Assembly (NCBI GenBank): GCA_022059125.1
Contig: JAEUWY010000015.1
Span: 1,550,001 to 1,614,000 of the forward strand
Direction of reading: 5' to 3'
DNA: 64,000 nucleotides
DNA from: Corynespora cassiicola
Taxonomy: Eukaryota; Ascomycota; Dothideomycetes; Pleosporales; Corynesporascaceae
The translations under genes were made by a program, and so were the position numbers. The notes under the pieces were generated by a model that did no database searches, was not told where the DNA came from, and worked only from the letters and a program-made list of their open reading frames with translations. Each line of letters opens with the position of its first letter. Positions within the stretch are counted from its first letter, which is position 1. Positions 47,150 through 60,300 of this stretch are shown one piece after another.

Positions 47150-48970
47150 CTAGTACTTGTATCCGCCTGCACGCTCACGAAACAATCCCTGCGGATCTAC
47201 ACCCTCCTGCAAATTCTTCAGCTTGGCATAGTCCTTGTATGTCCCCGTAACATTCTGATCTCCCATCGCATCATTCATCAGAAACGGCAAATACGCACTC
47301 TCCGCATCTTCAGCCTCCAACCACTCCGGAACCTTGGTCTCCAGCCACTCCGTAATCTCGCGCGACATGCGGTATAGGTCCTCGTCATGAATTTTTAGCG
47401 CCCAAGAGCATTGTAGCTCCAGTAAGATGCGATCGCCGTCATCTCCAGAGATGCCCATGGCGTTTCCGCCGCGGGCTACGCTTTCGCGGCCGATGAGGGT
47501 GGGGAAGGGTTGGAAGTCGACGGAGCACTGCGAGGTTGCGTGCAGGGGGTTGTTGAGGTGAGGGGCAGTGATTTCCTTCCATTTGGCTGCGACTTCGGCG
47601 TACATTTCGGGGTGGTTTTCGATATAGGGAAGTGTGAAGGTCTGGAGTGCGAGAGCATGTTAGCGTGAGTGCTGGCTGAATGAGGATCTCTGGAAATGCG
47701 AGACTTACGCGGAAGGAGATCCGGGCATTCAGCAATGAGGCACCAACTCCGTTGCTTTGGAGCTATAGACTGTTAGCTTTGTTGAGTAACAGAGTGTAGG
47801 ACTTACTAATTCGGCATAGGTTTGCTCTTTTGTGGTGTCCAAGATGGATGGGATCTTGAGGAAATCGGCGAATGGGCCTTCAGTTGGAGGCGTGGTTCCG
47901 TCGTAAAAGTAGAAGATGAGAAAGGTAGTAATGCCAGCAACAGCATCAATATTCGTAAGAATTATCGCAGACTTGGGGTCATGCTCCTCGCTGGGGACGT
48001 AGTTGTGTAGCGCTGCAAAGATTTCATCTGCGCGGTCCGCGTCGTAGAGGCGGAAGCCTCCCCAGATCTGCCCGATCGGGTGAGCTTCGATGGTAAATTG
48101 CGTGACGATACCTGGAAGAACTGGTCAGATACAATGTTTCACCAAATCATTTTCTCTGGAAACGGTTGAAAAAGTGATTTATAAGAAATCTTTGGCTTAC
48201 CAAATTGGCTACCGCTTCCTCTCATCGCCACAGCAACGTCAGGCTGCGTTGCCGCATCCACTTGTGCAATTGTACCGTTTGGTAGGACCGTTTCCCAGCC
48301 GACAATACTCTGGCAGCGCAATTAGTATTGACGGAGAATAACACAGCATTCACGGCTTACATCTGCAGCAAGTCCGTACTGGGCGCTTAGAAAAGAAATC
48401 CCACCCTGGAGAAGGTAGCCACCAACACCAACTAACCCTGTAAACTTAACTTAGCGATGCATCCATGTAGGTGTGAGATCTAGACGTACCAAGTCTTCCG
48501 CCAACAACAGCCACGCCTTGGGGAACGAGCGCCCCAATAACATCATTCCACTCGCCTCCAGGCTTCACATACGCCAGGTTGGTCTTGCTGTCGTATGTTG
48601 TTCCGCTGATTTCTCTCAATGCAATGAGAACACCATCTTGAACGCTTCCATGACCAGGGTTGGGATCGTGACCTCCACTCTTCGCAGCAAAGTTGACTTC
48701 TGGGTACTTGTTCAGTACCTGGATAGCGGCAGCAACTTCCTCTGCCGAGTGCGGGTGGACGATACAAGCTGGTTTGATTTCTCGAAGAGCCGTGGACCAA
48801 TACTGGAGAGTCTCCGAAGTATAGGGTATGTCGCCAGGGAAAGACACGCGTTCAGGAAGTGCTGTAGTAATTTCCTGGCATGCTCGCTCCGTGGAGGCGT
48901 CTGGTGCGGCAGCCGATAGCGATGCACAAAAAAGCAGAGGCGTAACGACGGATTGAACAAGGTTTCGCAT
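47150..48970 (-). CDS. Secreted FAD-linked oxidase (BBE-like family)
   Basis: Six exons (48970-48490, 48437-48361, 48309-48201, 48111-47807, 47762-47709, 47641-47150) give 505 aa with consistent phases. A signal peptide (MRNLVQSVVTPLLFCASLSAAAP) precedes the FAD_binding_4 domain: KSGGHDPNPGHGSVQDGVLI with the His that can link FAD covalently, VGGRLG, VGGYLLQGGISFL and MRGSGSQFGIVTQF. The second covalent Cys of berberine-bridge-type enzymes (CxxxG at the LVGVGGY position) is absent, so mono-covalent FAD is expected. C-terminal QEGVDPQGLFRE is the usual tail. Family members oxidise sugars, alkaloids or polyketides using O2. Substrate not inferable. Confidence 0.92.
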
Positions 48971-50572
48971 GATAGCGGCTATTACCCGTCTGTTGGGAAT
49001 ATAGTTGAGTTTTCTTCTGCGGCGATACTTTTGGACTGTACTCTATATAAAAGGATTTCGATCCCTGCTCTGGATACGACTTGAAGCCGAGGTTTACGGC
49101 CTCTTCGAGTTAGCATGGTCTATGTTATGCAGATCCTTATCTAGATTACGTCTAAACAGGTCCGCCGGCGCACTCATTTCAATTTCATTAGCCATTTACT
49201 TGAGTAAACTCGGGCTCGGGTTCGGGTTCGTGTTGGTAGAGCACTGGTAGAAAGAAAGATCTACTAGTGTAAGGTACCCGTTGCCTACGTGTATGATTGT
49301 CGCCTAGTAGGGGCCTGAATGTTTCTTGCACTGGTATGGCCATCCTAGCAAAACAATCCTCTTGACATCATTGTTCATAAGTAATTGCCATCTGTTGGGC
49401 CACGATCATTCAGACGTGGTGATATTCTCGATGCGCGCGCATATCAGCCAACGCGCCAAAGGGAATTTAGGACCGATTGGTCGAGTTCAGCTAAAGCATT
49501 CACTGTAAATGGTGGAAGGAATAATGCCAATATATCCAGAGGAGGTCGATTATGCCGTGATCGGTTGTTTTGTGATACCTCATTGACAACACCGTTAATA
49601 AAGTCACAGCCAAAACCAACAAAAGCTCGCCAATCAGCACTGTGCAGCTCAGGAAAGCCAAACGGCTAGACCATCATTATTGAAGTCCCTTGAAACATTA
49701 CGATTGAGATCTTCGAGCGGGACATGCTCTATGTCGATCTGCATTCGTCAGCGGCCACATTCTCGCAAATTTCAGGCTCACCATCACATTCATCGAGATC
49801 AAACCCAGATTGTGATACAGATGTGATTTAAAAAGGAGATAAAACTAGAGGGGTGCTCAATAAACATGGGGAACATCCTTTGTAGAACATGTGGCTAAGA
49901 GACTGATGGGTGGAGTTTGCCTTCAAAGTCACGAAGAGCAAAACTCACCGTACACGAAAGAAGTGAATGCGCCTAGTAATTTGCTTGGATTCTTTTACAT
50001 CACATTCCCCACAGATATAATCCTCCGAACGGATGATATTCGATCAAATATCTTGGCTTCCTATATCCTTTTGGTTTCATCTCATCATTCCTCCTCGGAA
50101 TTTATCTTAGCCAAAGACTCCACCATAAATGCGCCTTGAAATATGCCAAGCAGACTTTGGAGCCCCTTCAAATCAAACGCATCCATAAATTTACCATGTT
50201 AGTAGCTCTGTGGGCCGCCCATGTCAAGGAAAAACGGAGTGCCGGATGTGTCCGGACATAAGACACAGCCCTAAAACTCTACTCTTGTGGCTGGTGGTTG
50301 ATAATACATCGTAGGGCATCCAGACCTGGTCAATTCTCAAGAAGCCTGTATGGTGAGTTGTTTTTTCTCGGTGAGACTGGAATTCGCCCATGAATACGAT
50401 GTTGACAAGTGCAAGTCAGAAAATCTAGACCATACCCCAAGAGACCAAGGACACAGTCAAGACTCGTACATGCAGCCGACGCCCTCTTTTCGATTATATC
50501 CGAAAATCAGAGTGAAAATTACCCCATTTTAATGACGGCTATCGTATTTCCTCTCAAACCCTTCTCACCGCC
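48971..50572. other. Intergenic, 1.6 kb
   Basis: Several short frames, none with domain or signal features. A short run of GGGTTC-like repeats lies near 49210-49232. No gene supported. Confidence 0.5.
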
Positions 50573-51163
50573 TCAGAAACCCCCATTCTCCTTGACCAAC
50601 AATCCCCCATACACGCCCAAACCCAGCATCACAATCTGCGTCCCATAGAACCCCAAGATCCTCCCAACCCCCAACCCGCCCCTTATCAGCCCAAACTCGG
50701 CATGCGAGATGCGCAGCGCGAACAGAGCCCCCAAGCCATAGCCGATCCATTTCCTAATCCGATTAGCTCCCTGTGACCACCCGTTGCTTATCGCAAATAG
50801 ATCCCGTCCCGCCTCTCCGCCGCCTCGGCTATCCACTCTTCCCCATCGTCTCCCCAGTACCAGATAAAAGGAAGGAATGGATTAAACATACCTACTCCCG
50901 CCATTCAACTCGGCCAACAACCCCAGCGAGAGCGCCAAGGGCACATTCTCGGAGAAATTGACTAGCGACCTGTTGGCCAGGTACAGAGGGTCCTTCTCGC
51001 CTTTGGACGCGTCGATGCGGTCGCCGAGAGCGGTGCCGGATGAGACGCGCAGGTAGGTGATGCGGGACTGGAGGAAGATCCAGTAGACTGCGAAAGGGGC
51101 GGCCCAGGTTCCGGTGGTTGGGGCGAAGGGGAGGGAGGGGCCGAGGCCGAGATGGGTGGCCAT
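50573..51163 (-). CDS. MAPEG-family membrane protein
   Basis: Two exons, 51163-50892 and 50753-50573 (intron 50754-50891), give 150 aa, the normal MAPEG size. It has four hydrophobic segments and the marks FAVYWIFLQSRITYLR, YLANRSLVNFSENVPLAL (family N/E-x-P motif) and FALRISHAEFG. MAPEG proteins include microsomal glutathione transferases and relatives in eicosanoid metabolism; many fungal ones are unassigned. Start chosen at MATHLGLGPS. An open extension to 51343 is proline-rich and unlikely. Confidence 0.85.
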
Positions 51164-51656
51164 TGGGAATTTGGGTAGGGCGTTAAAGGGGAGTGTGGGA
51201 TATTTGGTGTTTGGAGGTGAGGCGCGTGATATGGGTGGTTTGGGAGGTTTATGGATGGTAAGAGACAAGGGGACATGCGGAGGTTGGGGATGACGGAGGA
51301 AGGGTGGAGACCCTATGATGGCATGACCGGACGGGTGGGTCACTGGAGACGGGAAAGTGTATGCGCTAAACGGATGATAAAAGACATAAGCTTTACAGAG
51401 AACGCAAAATGCTTGATTGTCTGGTTGTTTTTTCTACTGGTACATGGGGTAAAGTACAATCATGTTTGAGGCGTGAGCTTCATTACCATAGAGCCGAATT
51501 TAAGTCCGCAGACGATGAGTGGTGTCCTGTTGGCGGGGAGAAAACCTATGACGATTGACTTGGGTCAACCAAAGATGAATGTATGGATTACAGGATGGCT
51601 GGCTGGCTCGGAGTGGCGTTTGTCATGCATTGATAATCTCGGGGGATTCACATGGG
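51164..51656. other. Intergenic, 0.49 kb
   Basis: MAPEG promoter and MDM35 3' flank. No gene seen. Confidence 0.55.
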
Positions 51657-52119
51657 CTACCGTTTCTGTAGGGGGTTAACGCCTAGGCTGGGGGCATGGA
51701 ATAACACAGGAGTTCGTACAGGTCGCATATGTTCAGCATCGTTTTCGCGATTGTCTTCTCGTGCCTCCTTGAGCATGCTGTCGATGCCTCGTTCTTTCAA
51801 GGCTTTCTAGACGGGGGAAATCAGAGTCATGCCAGCGGTTTAGTCATACGAATACTAACCGACAAGCACTTTTCATACTCCTTGAATAGCGGCGCACATT
51901 CATCCGTCTTTGCGGCGCCTCTGAGGTACTCTGACCGACATTAGCCATGCAAGTGGGCTATATGCGACAGGGAATGCGCGTACTCTCGCTGTACCACTTC
52001 AAGAAGCACGTGTCGTAGCGCCTGCGGAATGGTCAGCTAGGATACACTCAAGCTGAATAATAGGCGAAAAACACTGACTCCTTGACTTCGTTGCACTCGG
52101 GGGCCAGTGATGCCGACAT
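51657..52119 (-). CDS. MDM35: Mdm35/TRIAP1-type twin CX9C intermembrane-space protein
   Basis: Four small exons (52119-52079, 52021-51984, 51930-51860, 51806-51657) join to 99 aa. The product begins MSASLAPECNEVKERYDTC and carries two CX9C pairs (C9/C19 and C38/C48), the mark of oxidatively folded intermembrane-space proteins. The motif CFLKWYSEKYLRG then CAPLFKEYEKCL is the Mdm35/TRIAP1 signature. With Ups1/PRELI-type partners it moves phosphatidic acid between mitochondrial membranes. The C-terminus (RPVRTPVLFHAPSLGV...) is longer than usual and may be partly untranslated if another splice is used. It is divergent from RRP6. No open frame over 60 codons covers it. Confidence 0.88.
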
Positions 52120-52346
52120 GGTGGGTTGGTGGTTGGACGTCGGAGCTCTCGCAGCGCGCGTCAAAGCCCGACGGCCGCAGTAGCTCTTATCGATAATCGC
52201 AGCGCCAAGACCTGAATTTCTTTCTTTGTCGCGACCGACTCCTTCACGCCCTATCCATTTGCACTCCAACGCCTGCGCACGGCGGATCCCCGACAACCCA
52301 CACACGCCCCCCGCTATGGTCTCCCCTGGACAGTAAATCGTACCAC
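52120..52346. promoter_or_regulatory. Bidirectional promoter MDM35 / RRP6
   Basis: Only 227 nt between the two start codons, so the genes must share or abut promoters. Confidence 0.6.
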
Positions 52347-54858
52347 ATGGAGTCGTTCACAACCCTCAAGGACGCCATCAAGACCGCCCTAGTCTCGACG
52401 ACGCGCTCCGCCGCCGCCATCTCGGCCGCAGATCTCGCCTTCCAGCGGTCGTTGAACCCGCAGGTTGGCACTGCTCTCGATGCCCAGAATGCCCGTCTTC
52501 TCCATCTTGCGCAGCGTCTGCTCGAGAACGCTGCAGCGAGCTCGGACGCTGTAGGTCCCAAGCTACCCGATGCTGAGGCCATAGACAGCAATTGGAAGGG
52601 CGTCGTTGATGTCATCGACAGCTTGCTTGAGAAGGCAGACACGAGCCTGGATGAGTACACGGGCGTTGTGAAGCGCATGAGTCCGGGCAGCGAGCAGGTG
52701 CGCGCCATAAACTTCATACACCATTCGCATTCCTTGCTGACAGACGCAGGCTCCTGCAACAGTGACTCCCCGCACCACGCGCGCCTCCCTTGCCGCCTCC
52801 AAACACATTGCCAAACCACAGCTGCTGTTTGACCATGTCCCCAGGAACAACGAGACGGGCGCCTTTCGACCCCTCTTGACCTCCAAGCCACACGCCAAAG
52901 TGTCCCTTGCTGAATCTTTGACTCCCTTCAAGGACAACAGCGGCCATGAACAGTCGGTTATCAATGACCCAGTCTTGCCATGAATTTCACTAAACCCAAA
53001 AAGATATCTCCATCCTTACCAGACCGAAATCGAAACCTACGAATACCCGCAATCCATGTACGAGCAAGCCGAGCCCCAGCCATACACGCCATTCGAGTCC
53101 ACTACCGCCATATATGTCGATACCCCGGAAGCTTTAGCAGCCATGTTGGCCGAGCTTAAGACTGCCAAGGAGATTGCCATCGATTTGGAGCACCACGACA
53201 ACCGATCTTACATTGGGATCGTGTCCCTCATGCAGATCAGCACGCGCAGCCAGGACTGGATAGTCGACACATTGAAGCCATGGCGACGGAGACTGGAATG
53301 CCTCAACGAAGTGTTTGCCGACCCCAACATTCTCAAGGTCCTGCACGGCGCCTTTATGGACATAATATGGCTCCAGCGCGATCTTGGTCTTTACATTGTG
53401 GGCCTCTTTGACACATTCCATGCGGCGCGAGCCCTTGGTTACCCAGGCGCGAGCTTAGCCTATCTCCTCGACCGATTCGTTCAGTTCAAAGCGCAGAAAC
53501 AATATCAGATGGCCGACTGGCGAATACGCCCGTTGACCCCCGAGTTGTTCGAATATGCGAGGGCTGACACCCACTTCCTCCTCTACGTCTTGGACAACTT
53601 GCGCAACGAGCTGGTCGAAAAGTCCGACTTTAGCGATCCTGAGCGTGACAAGGTCACCCACGTATTACAAAAGTCGAAGGAAGTAGCTTTGCAGCGCTAC
53701 GAGCACCCCATCTACGATTCCGAACTTGGACTTGGCCCTGTTGGCTGGTACAAGCTCTGGTCGCGTACGCCGGCCAACTTCACTCCCTCGCAGTTCGCCA
53801 TCTTCAAGGCAGTGCACAGGTGGCGAGACACGGTGGCTCGGGAGGAAGACGAAAGCCCCCTCTTCATCATGCCCAACCATGCCATCTTCAACTTGGCCCG
53901 CAGTCCGCCAGCCGACAAGGCCGCTCTCTATAGTCTCACACAGCACGTGTCTCATCAAATGAGGGCTCGGTCTGATCAGCTCATCAACATCATCCAGAAG
54001 GCAAAGGCCGATGGCGCCAACGGACCGGATATGAATAGTGTACTATCCAAAATTGACGCCATTCAAGCACAGGGACGGCCCGCCTTTGGTTCGACGCCTA
54101 TGAAGCCGACTCCAATGAAACCCACTCCTGCTTTCCCATCCGAGTCTCCATCCATCCAGAAATCACCACTAGTCGCCAAACTCGACAGCAAACAGCTCCG
54201 AGCTACTTCGTCTAGCTTTTGGGGCCGGCTGCTACCCAATGGATCAGTGGAGCAGCGTCGTCCAGCGACCACTCTCAGTGTCAACCTTGCCCTACCTCTG
54301 CCTCCTCTTACCGCTGAAGTATTCGCGGATCCAGCTGGCGCGGCCGAGGAGAGCCCTGAGCCCACCAGGGCAGAGCACAAGTTCGTTCCAAAGGAAGAGA
54401 GGCCCCAGGAAGATGAACGGACCGATATCTTCGTCGTCAGGCAGGTGGGCGGGCGGAAGCGGAAACACGGAGAAACTGCAGAGACGACAGACCCCGCGGC
54501 ACAGGGGGCTCTCGATCCCATGCTTAATGACGAGGTCATGCTCGAAAATTCAGAAGAAGAAGAGCAGTCTCGCAAAAAGGAAGAAAAGGCACGCAGAAAG
54601 GCAGCCAGGAAGGAAGAGAAGAAGAGGCAAAAAGCAGAGGCCCTCAACTACGAGGAAGAGCAACCTGCTTTTGATTACGCCAATGCCACTTCAGTCCTCC
54701 ACGCCCAGGAAGCCGAGGGCGACAAGAAGAAGGGAAAGAAGGACAAGAAGAAGAAACCCCAGGGCTTCAACCCCTATGGCAACATGGGAGGCGGGCCCAG
54801 GGGTCTGCCTCGAGCACAAAAGGAAAAGGCTGGAAAGAGCCGCACATTCACCTCATAA
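52347..54858 (+). CDS. RRP6: Rrp6/EXOSC10 nuclear exosome 3'-5' exoribonuclease
   Basis: Three exons (52347-52697, 52750-52952, 53004-54858) give 802 aa. The N-terminal PMC2NT-like helical domain (residues 1-117) binds Rrp47 in known orthologues. The second intron restores HEQYLHPYQTEIETYEYP. The DEDD-Y nuclease has AIDLEHHDN (D245, E247), LHGAFMDIIWLQ (D304) and YARADTHFLLY (Y369, D373), followed by an HRDC domain (about 440-520). The C-terminus is low-complexity: a PMKPT tandem, then Lys/Glu-rich blocks (RKKEEKARRKAARKEEKK) and KKKGKKDKKKK as NLS-like RNA-binding tails. It processes rRNA, snoRNA and aberrant transcripts in the nucleus. Confidence 0.95.
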
Positions 54859-55097
54859 TCACACATCCCTTGAGAAACATCATGCGGCTTTTCTACAATG
54901 CATGCATGCGTTTCTTGTACATACTATGATACCTCCCTACGGACCCTAGCATCAGGAATCCACCCAAGGCTCACGCGAGCCAGGTAGTCATTGCTACCGT
55001 GATACCTACATGTTTCTCACATCTTGCTTATCCTCTGTCTATATACTCTGTGGTGATGATGCCCTGGCCTTTCTGCCAAACATGGACTTATTACTAA

Positions 55098-56369
55098 CTA
55101 TTCCGCATCGTAGGGTGCCACCGGTGGCGTGTCATTGACCTGAATGCCACCCCTCTTCTTCTCCTTGCTGTCGTGGAACGGCAGCTTCCAGCCGCCCTCG
55201 TCCTCGGGGGTGCTGAGCCACAGACGCATGAGGTGCCTCCGCGGCGCCGGCGGGGGGTAGTCCTTGTAGGCAGTGCGGGCGTGGAGGACGTGGTTGTTGG
55301 AGAGGAACTGGATGTCGCCAATCTCGAGGATCATATGCAAGGACAGGCGCATGCATGTGTCTTCGAGGATCTGGGCGGCGCGTTGCTGCTCGGGGGAGAG
55401 CGGGGGGATGATTCCCTTGTCGCTGAAGCGGGTGAGGGAGCGGACGTAGTAGGGGTCCCATCTGAGATCTGGTTAACTGTCTGTTGACAAAAAGAGGAAG
55501 AAAGGAAGGAAAGGAAAGAATACGTACTTGGAGTACACCCTCGGATTCTCGCCCGTCTCGAGATAAAACACGGCCGTCTTGATCCACTCCTCCTGCCCAA
55601 CGCTCGTCTCCCCCTTACGGTCAAAATACCAAATTGGCTCCGTCAACAATCTCGCCACATCCGGATGCTCTTGCTGCAAAACATTCCACACATGATGCGA
55701 GCTCACAAGATCACTCTCGCCCCCCTCCAACGCGCGCGCCACACACAACAACCCCACCAGATCTGAATCGTCGGCGTGGAAAAACTGCCTCGCGTTCGTC
55801 CGGTAGATGCGCACCTTGTCAATCTGCGTGGCATCCTCCCCGAGGTCCTTGACATGGCCCAGCACATGCCCTCGCCCATTCTGACTGACAAAGTAGCCCA
55901 GGTACGTCCCCAAGCCCATGTACGCGACCGCCGCCTTGCGGTTCCCCCACTCGGTCACGGGCAGGTTCTTGAACAGGATAAAGCCTTTACCGTCGACGAG
56001 CTCGTTGCGCAGCGTGCGCAGGAAGGCGCCGAAGGTGGGGAGGGGGAAGTTTGTCTGCGAGATGCCCGTCAGGGGCGTGCCCGAGGCGATGAAGTTGTCG
56101 GCGGCGGTGCCGATCTCTGCGTTTTCAGCGTCGCTGAAGACGTGCGTCCAGCGTTCTGGGTGGCCTTTGTAGTCTTCTGCGCGCCAGACGGTGGGGCCGG
56201 TGATTTCCTTGGGGAAGTCCTCGTACGGGCGGATGAGAGAGGGTATGGGAGCATGTTGACCAGAGGTCTTGATGCCGTCTGGGTAGATTGATTTGGGGGC
56301 TTTGTGGTTGGAGAAGGAGGGGAGGTCGTGGGGCGCTGTTGGCGCCGTGGTTACAGCCGCGGGAGCCAT
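55098..56369 (-). CDS. TauD/TfdA-family 2-oxoglutarate dioxygenase (copy 2)
   Basis: Two exons, 56369-55528 and 55461-55098 (intron 55462-55527), give 401 aa. Iron ligands are HxD in FFHADDSD (H198 and D200) and the late His/Arg in RRHLMRLWLSTP. GKGFILFKNLPV is the usual strand pair. Chosen start is MAPAAVTT; the 26-codon extension to 56447 is open but is probably leader. The C-terminus has KEKKRGG. It shares architecture with the copy at 21700 but is clearly diverged. Substrate unknown; convergent with RRP6. Confidence 0.9.
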
Positions 56370-57334
56370 TGTAGTGTGGTGTTGAGGGCTTGTATGGATA
56401 GGACCAGAATTCCGAAAGGTGGGAAGACAAAGATACTTCGATCCCACAAGCTCGTGCTCAAGGCCAGATACTGGTTTCTTGGTCCTGCTTTCGAAGATGG
56501 ACTCAATTAGGATCCCAATCGCTGCCGTCTTTCCTTGATCCCAGCGAACAGCCGTAAATCCGATAGATAGACAAAGGTTACTCTCTTATACAAATCACAA
56601 AAAAAAACACCTCAAAGCCGCGCAATGGGATAAATATTTATACCCTTACCCCTCCGAACCGCAATACCCCCGCCATGATTACCCCTCCACCCTCATGTCG
56701 TCGCAACATTCCCTTGTGAATAATTAGCCCGGATTGCGTGCTCGCGCAACCCTGAGCATGTCCTGACCCCGCCGCGGCTCGCCCAAAACCCCCGGCATCC
56801 TGACGTATCCTACGGTATGTGACCCAATCTCGGCTGCGCTTAGCCATTGAGGGGAAGACCTGGGCGTGGGCGCTATGGCGCGCTGCCATGCATCTGATAA
56901 CGCGGTCCTTTCCCGCGAGGCGAGATCGAGTCGCCGGGGCCGAGGAGTGGGATGGGATGCGCGGGGGAAGTGTTCGCACCTGCTTCTTTCATGATATGTA
57001 TAGGGCACTCCATGGGGTAAGGATGTGCGTTGCATTGCATTCCATGGCTGTGTATTCGAGTCGGCAGTTTGGAAGAGGTGGGATGATTAGTCTGGTGGTT
57101 GGTTGATTTCAAAACGTCTACGGGAACCAGGAACCCCACTTTATCGCCATAGACGCCCAGGATATGCAATGACCCAAATGCCCGAGAATGGCACCACGAC
57201 GACCATCACGTCAACGACGCCAACGCCCATCTCCGTCCCCAACGCCGATTGCGTGCGCTTCGTTACCGCAAAATCTTTTTGAAAGATGAAGAATGACCAG
57301 AAAAATATTAGGAGAAGAGAAAAAGTGGAAACAC
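56370..57334. other. Intergenic, 0.97 kb
   Basis: Promoter of the second TauD-type gene and 3' flank of POL2. No gene seen. Confidence 0.55.
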
Positions 57335-60300
57335 CTAGAACCCATCCAAACACTCCTGCACAACCGCTTCCAACATTCTAAGCTCGTAGAACTTGGCCAC
57401 ATTTCCATACACTGAAATTTTCTTTCGGACATCCTTTCGGTTCTTCGTTCCCAACCATTCTCCAGCACAAGCACAGTGCTCCATGAATTCATTACTCCTC
57501 AACCTCGCGCACTTGGCACACTTGAGGTCCTGCGTGCACCACTCGAGCACCGCTTTTTGTACATCTGCAACAAGCTGCTCTTCAATGCGTAACTTATCAT
57601 AGGGCGAGTGACAAGCCTCGCACTTCCATTTTGGCAATGGCGCCGCCTCTCCTGAGCCGGTGGGAACCGGTAGCAGCGCAGAGTCGCGGCAGAGATCGAG
57701 GTCGCGCGACGCGGTGCACTCGTCGCAGATGACCCCGCGCACATAAAGTGCCGCGCTGGGGTTTTGGAAACTCGCCTCGGCGCTAAACTCGCGAATCTCA
57801 AAGAGGTTGAGAAGCTCCTTCCTGAGCATGCGTGCTTCCAGCGAGATGGATCGATCTAAGCTCAGGACCTGCATGATCGACTTGACGAGCTGCAGCACCG
57901 GGTTCTGCAGCTGTAGATGCGAACCCGGTAGCTCGGGGAATTCGTAATCGGCGGCCAGATCTGCGTGCAGCATTTCATTGTGCTGGCGGCGGAGTAGTGT
58001 GGAGATTTGCTTGAATAGCGGCTTCGTGAAGCTCTTCGGTAGGACTTGGGTAGCTTCCGTAGGATCCTGCGTTAGCGATTTGAACGGGAGCTGGGTCAGA
58101 CGCGAGCCATCCGTCGTGGCAGGCCGTTTCCGCGTGTGCATGAGCTCGATGAATTCAATGACCCAGTCGTGGAATACAGGCTGAAGATTGGCAGGCAGGA
58201 ATTGCGCAAATTGCCAACACATAATGTTATCCAGAGTCTGATTCTCAACCTCGACAACCTTCTCGCAGCCCTTACCGCCGTAGTTAAACTCATCGTACCA
58301 CACAAGATAATCCCAGTATTCCTTGATTTCTAAGTCGAGGAATTGGAACAGAGGCTTGGCTTGTACTGTCTTCAGGATATACTCGCTGTACGCGTAAGCA
58401 TTGCCGACCTCTGCCTTGGTAGTTTGGAGAAGTAGACGATTCGGCCCAGCAAAGACAACGTGAGAGCCAACGCGCTTGAAGTCCGACATAAGTTGCTGAA
58501 GGGCCTTCTTCGACATCATCTGCACATAGTAGTGTAGTGATCTGTCATAGAGGAATGACCCTGGCGATCCGACCCATCGAACCAAGTGCTGTACCATGAC
58601 ATCGGCCATATAGTCGCCCCGCTCTGCTTCACCCCACCAGGCTTTGACCATCTCGCGTAGAACCGTGATGCCGGCGTTGGCGAATGCACTGTCTGAGTAG
58701 ATCACGCTAGTGCTTTCGGCGCCATCGACTGAAGGGGCAGCTGGGTTGAACGAAAATGAATCTGCGCCCTCCAGCTCATTGATGAGAGAGGAGGAAAGGA
58801 TCGTGTTGATCGACAGATTGCGCAGGGTGAGGTCGATGCAAACCGAGGAGTAGGTGCCTGGGTTGTTGATGGAAGGCATCTCCACCGTCTCGAGCGGCGC
58901 GAGAATATCATCCTTCTCGTAGCCTGCATGGTCTGGCTTCGCTTGTCCTGACCACCACAGAATCACACGCTCCTTCTGCAGTCGTCTGGCGTATGCTATA
59001 TCGATCAAGAACCGCGGGTCATTGCTCTCAAGATTGCAAAGTGGAATGTCACCGTAACGAGCGAGCTCCATCAAGTGAGAGATCCACGAGCCAAGATCGA
59101 GGTAGTGTCCGACAAGTCGCTTGGCGATAAACGTCTGCCATCCAAGAGGCGGCAGCTGCTTGTCTGATTCGTCTGGATGCAGAGGGAGAATGGGCATATC
59201 TTTCAGAATAGGAATATCGTGGGATAGCAGCGCTTGGTTGGGCGATTGGACAACGACAATGACTGGCTTGCCACCTTCGTCGAGCTTCATCTTCTTGATG
59301 CAATCGCCCAATTCTAAAAGAGCCTTTCGTCGAGTTGTCACCGCCATGGTGCGGAAGTGGATATCCTCCTGGTAGTCTACTGCTGCCTGCCAGGGTTGGC
59401 CTTCGTTGTTATCGAACCGTTTCTGAAGCGCGTCGCTGTAGATTCGGTCAATGTTCGGCATACCCTGCGAATCCTTGGACCTGTGCTGAATGATTATGTG
59501 TGCCTCGTTCTTCGAGGTGGAGAAGAGGGCATAGATGTTTCGCTCGCCGCTGCTGACATGGTACAGGTAAAGGTATCCGATCGATGCATCTGCAAGGTAC
59601 GGGTTCTGAGACGGTACCTTATGAAGGGCAGAGAGATCAAAACCCTGTTCTAAACCCTTCCCAAGGACACCCTTTTGAGATTCGTCAAAGGTACAAGTGC
59701 TTCCGAGTTCAAGGATCGCACGGATATTGAGAGGCACCTGCTTTTCATAGACACCCTCCACACTAGGGTGGTTGAACAGTGCTGTGAGCTTCTTCGACTC
59801 GCTCACATATGTCTGTTCCGACATTTCCATCTTGAAGAGGTGAATCGAAGGGTGGCCGTTAGGGAGAGTGTGGTTGATGACCTTTTCCACAGAGCATCCA
59901 CTGATGGAGACATCTGGCAGATCTTCGCCTCGAAGGTTCAGATAAATTTGGCGAGGCACAATGACCTTCAGAGTATGGATCTTCTTGTCGATAAGAACAA
60001 AAGCCTTGACTTCTCCAGGGACATCGGTGGGGCGAAGCTGGATGAGTTGCCATGTGCTGATAAACAGGAGCTCGGCTTGGTTCCTGAAGAAGCTACCGAT
60101 TGCGTCCGAAGTATCGACTGGCTTCTCGCCAAACAACTGTCGGCGACGCTTTCGCGCCTGCTTCTGAATCTTCCACTTTTGCTTCTGGTACATGAGCCAG
60201 CCCGAGTAATCTTCCGTGATGGATGGCATAACTTTAGGCAGAGCAGCATAGGGGTCGGTCTGGACAGGCACAGCAGGCTCAGGCTCTTTACGCTTCGTGA

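Noticed and set aside
50892..51343. Longer N-terminus for the MAPEG protein
   Set aside because: The extra 60 residues are proline-rich and unlike the family, whose usual length is met from the ATG at 51163.
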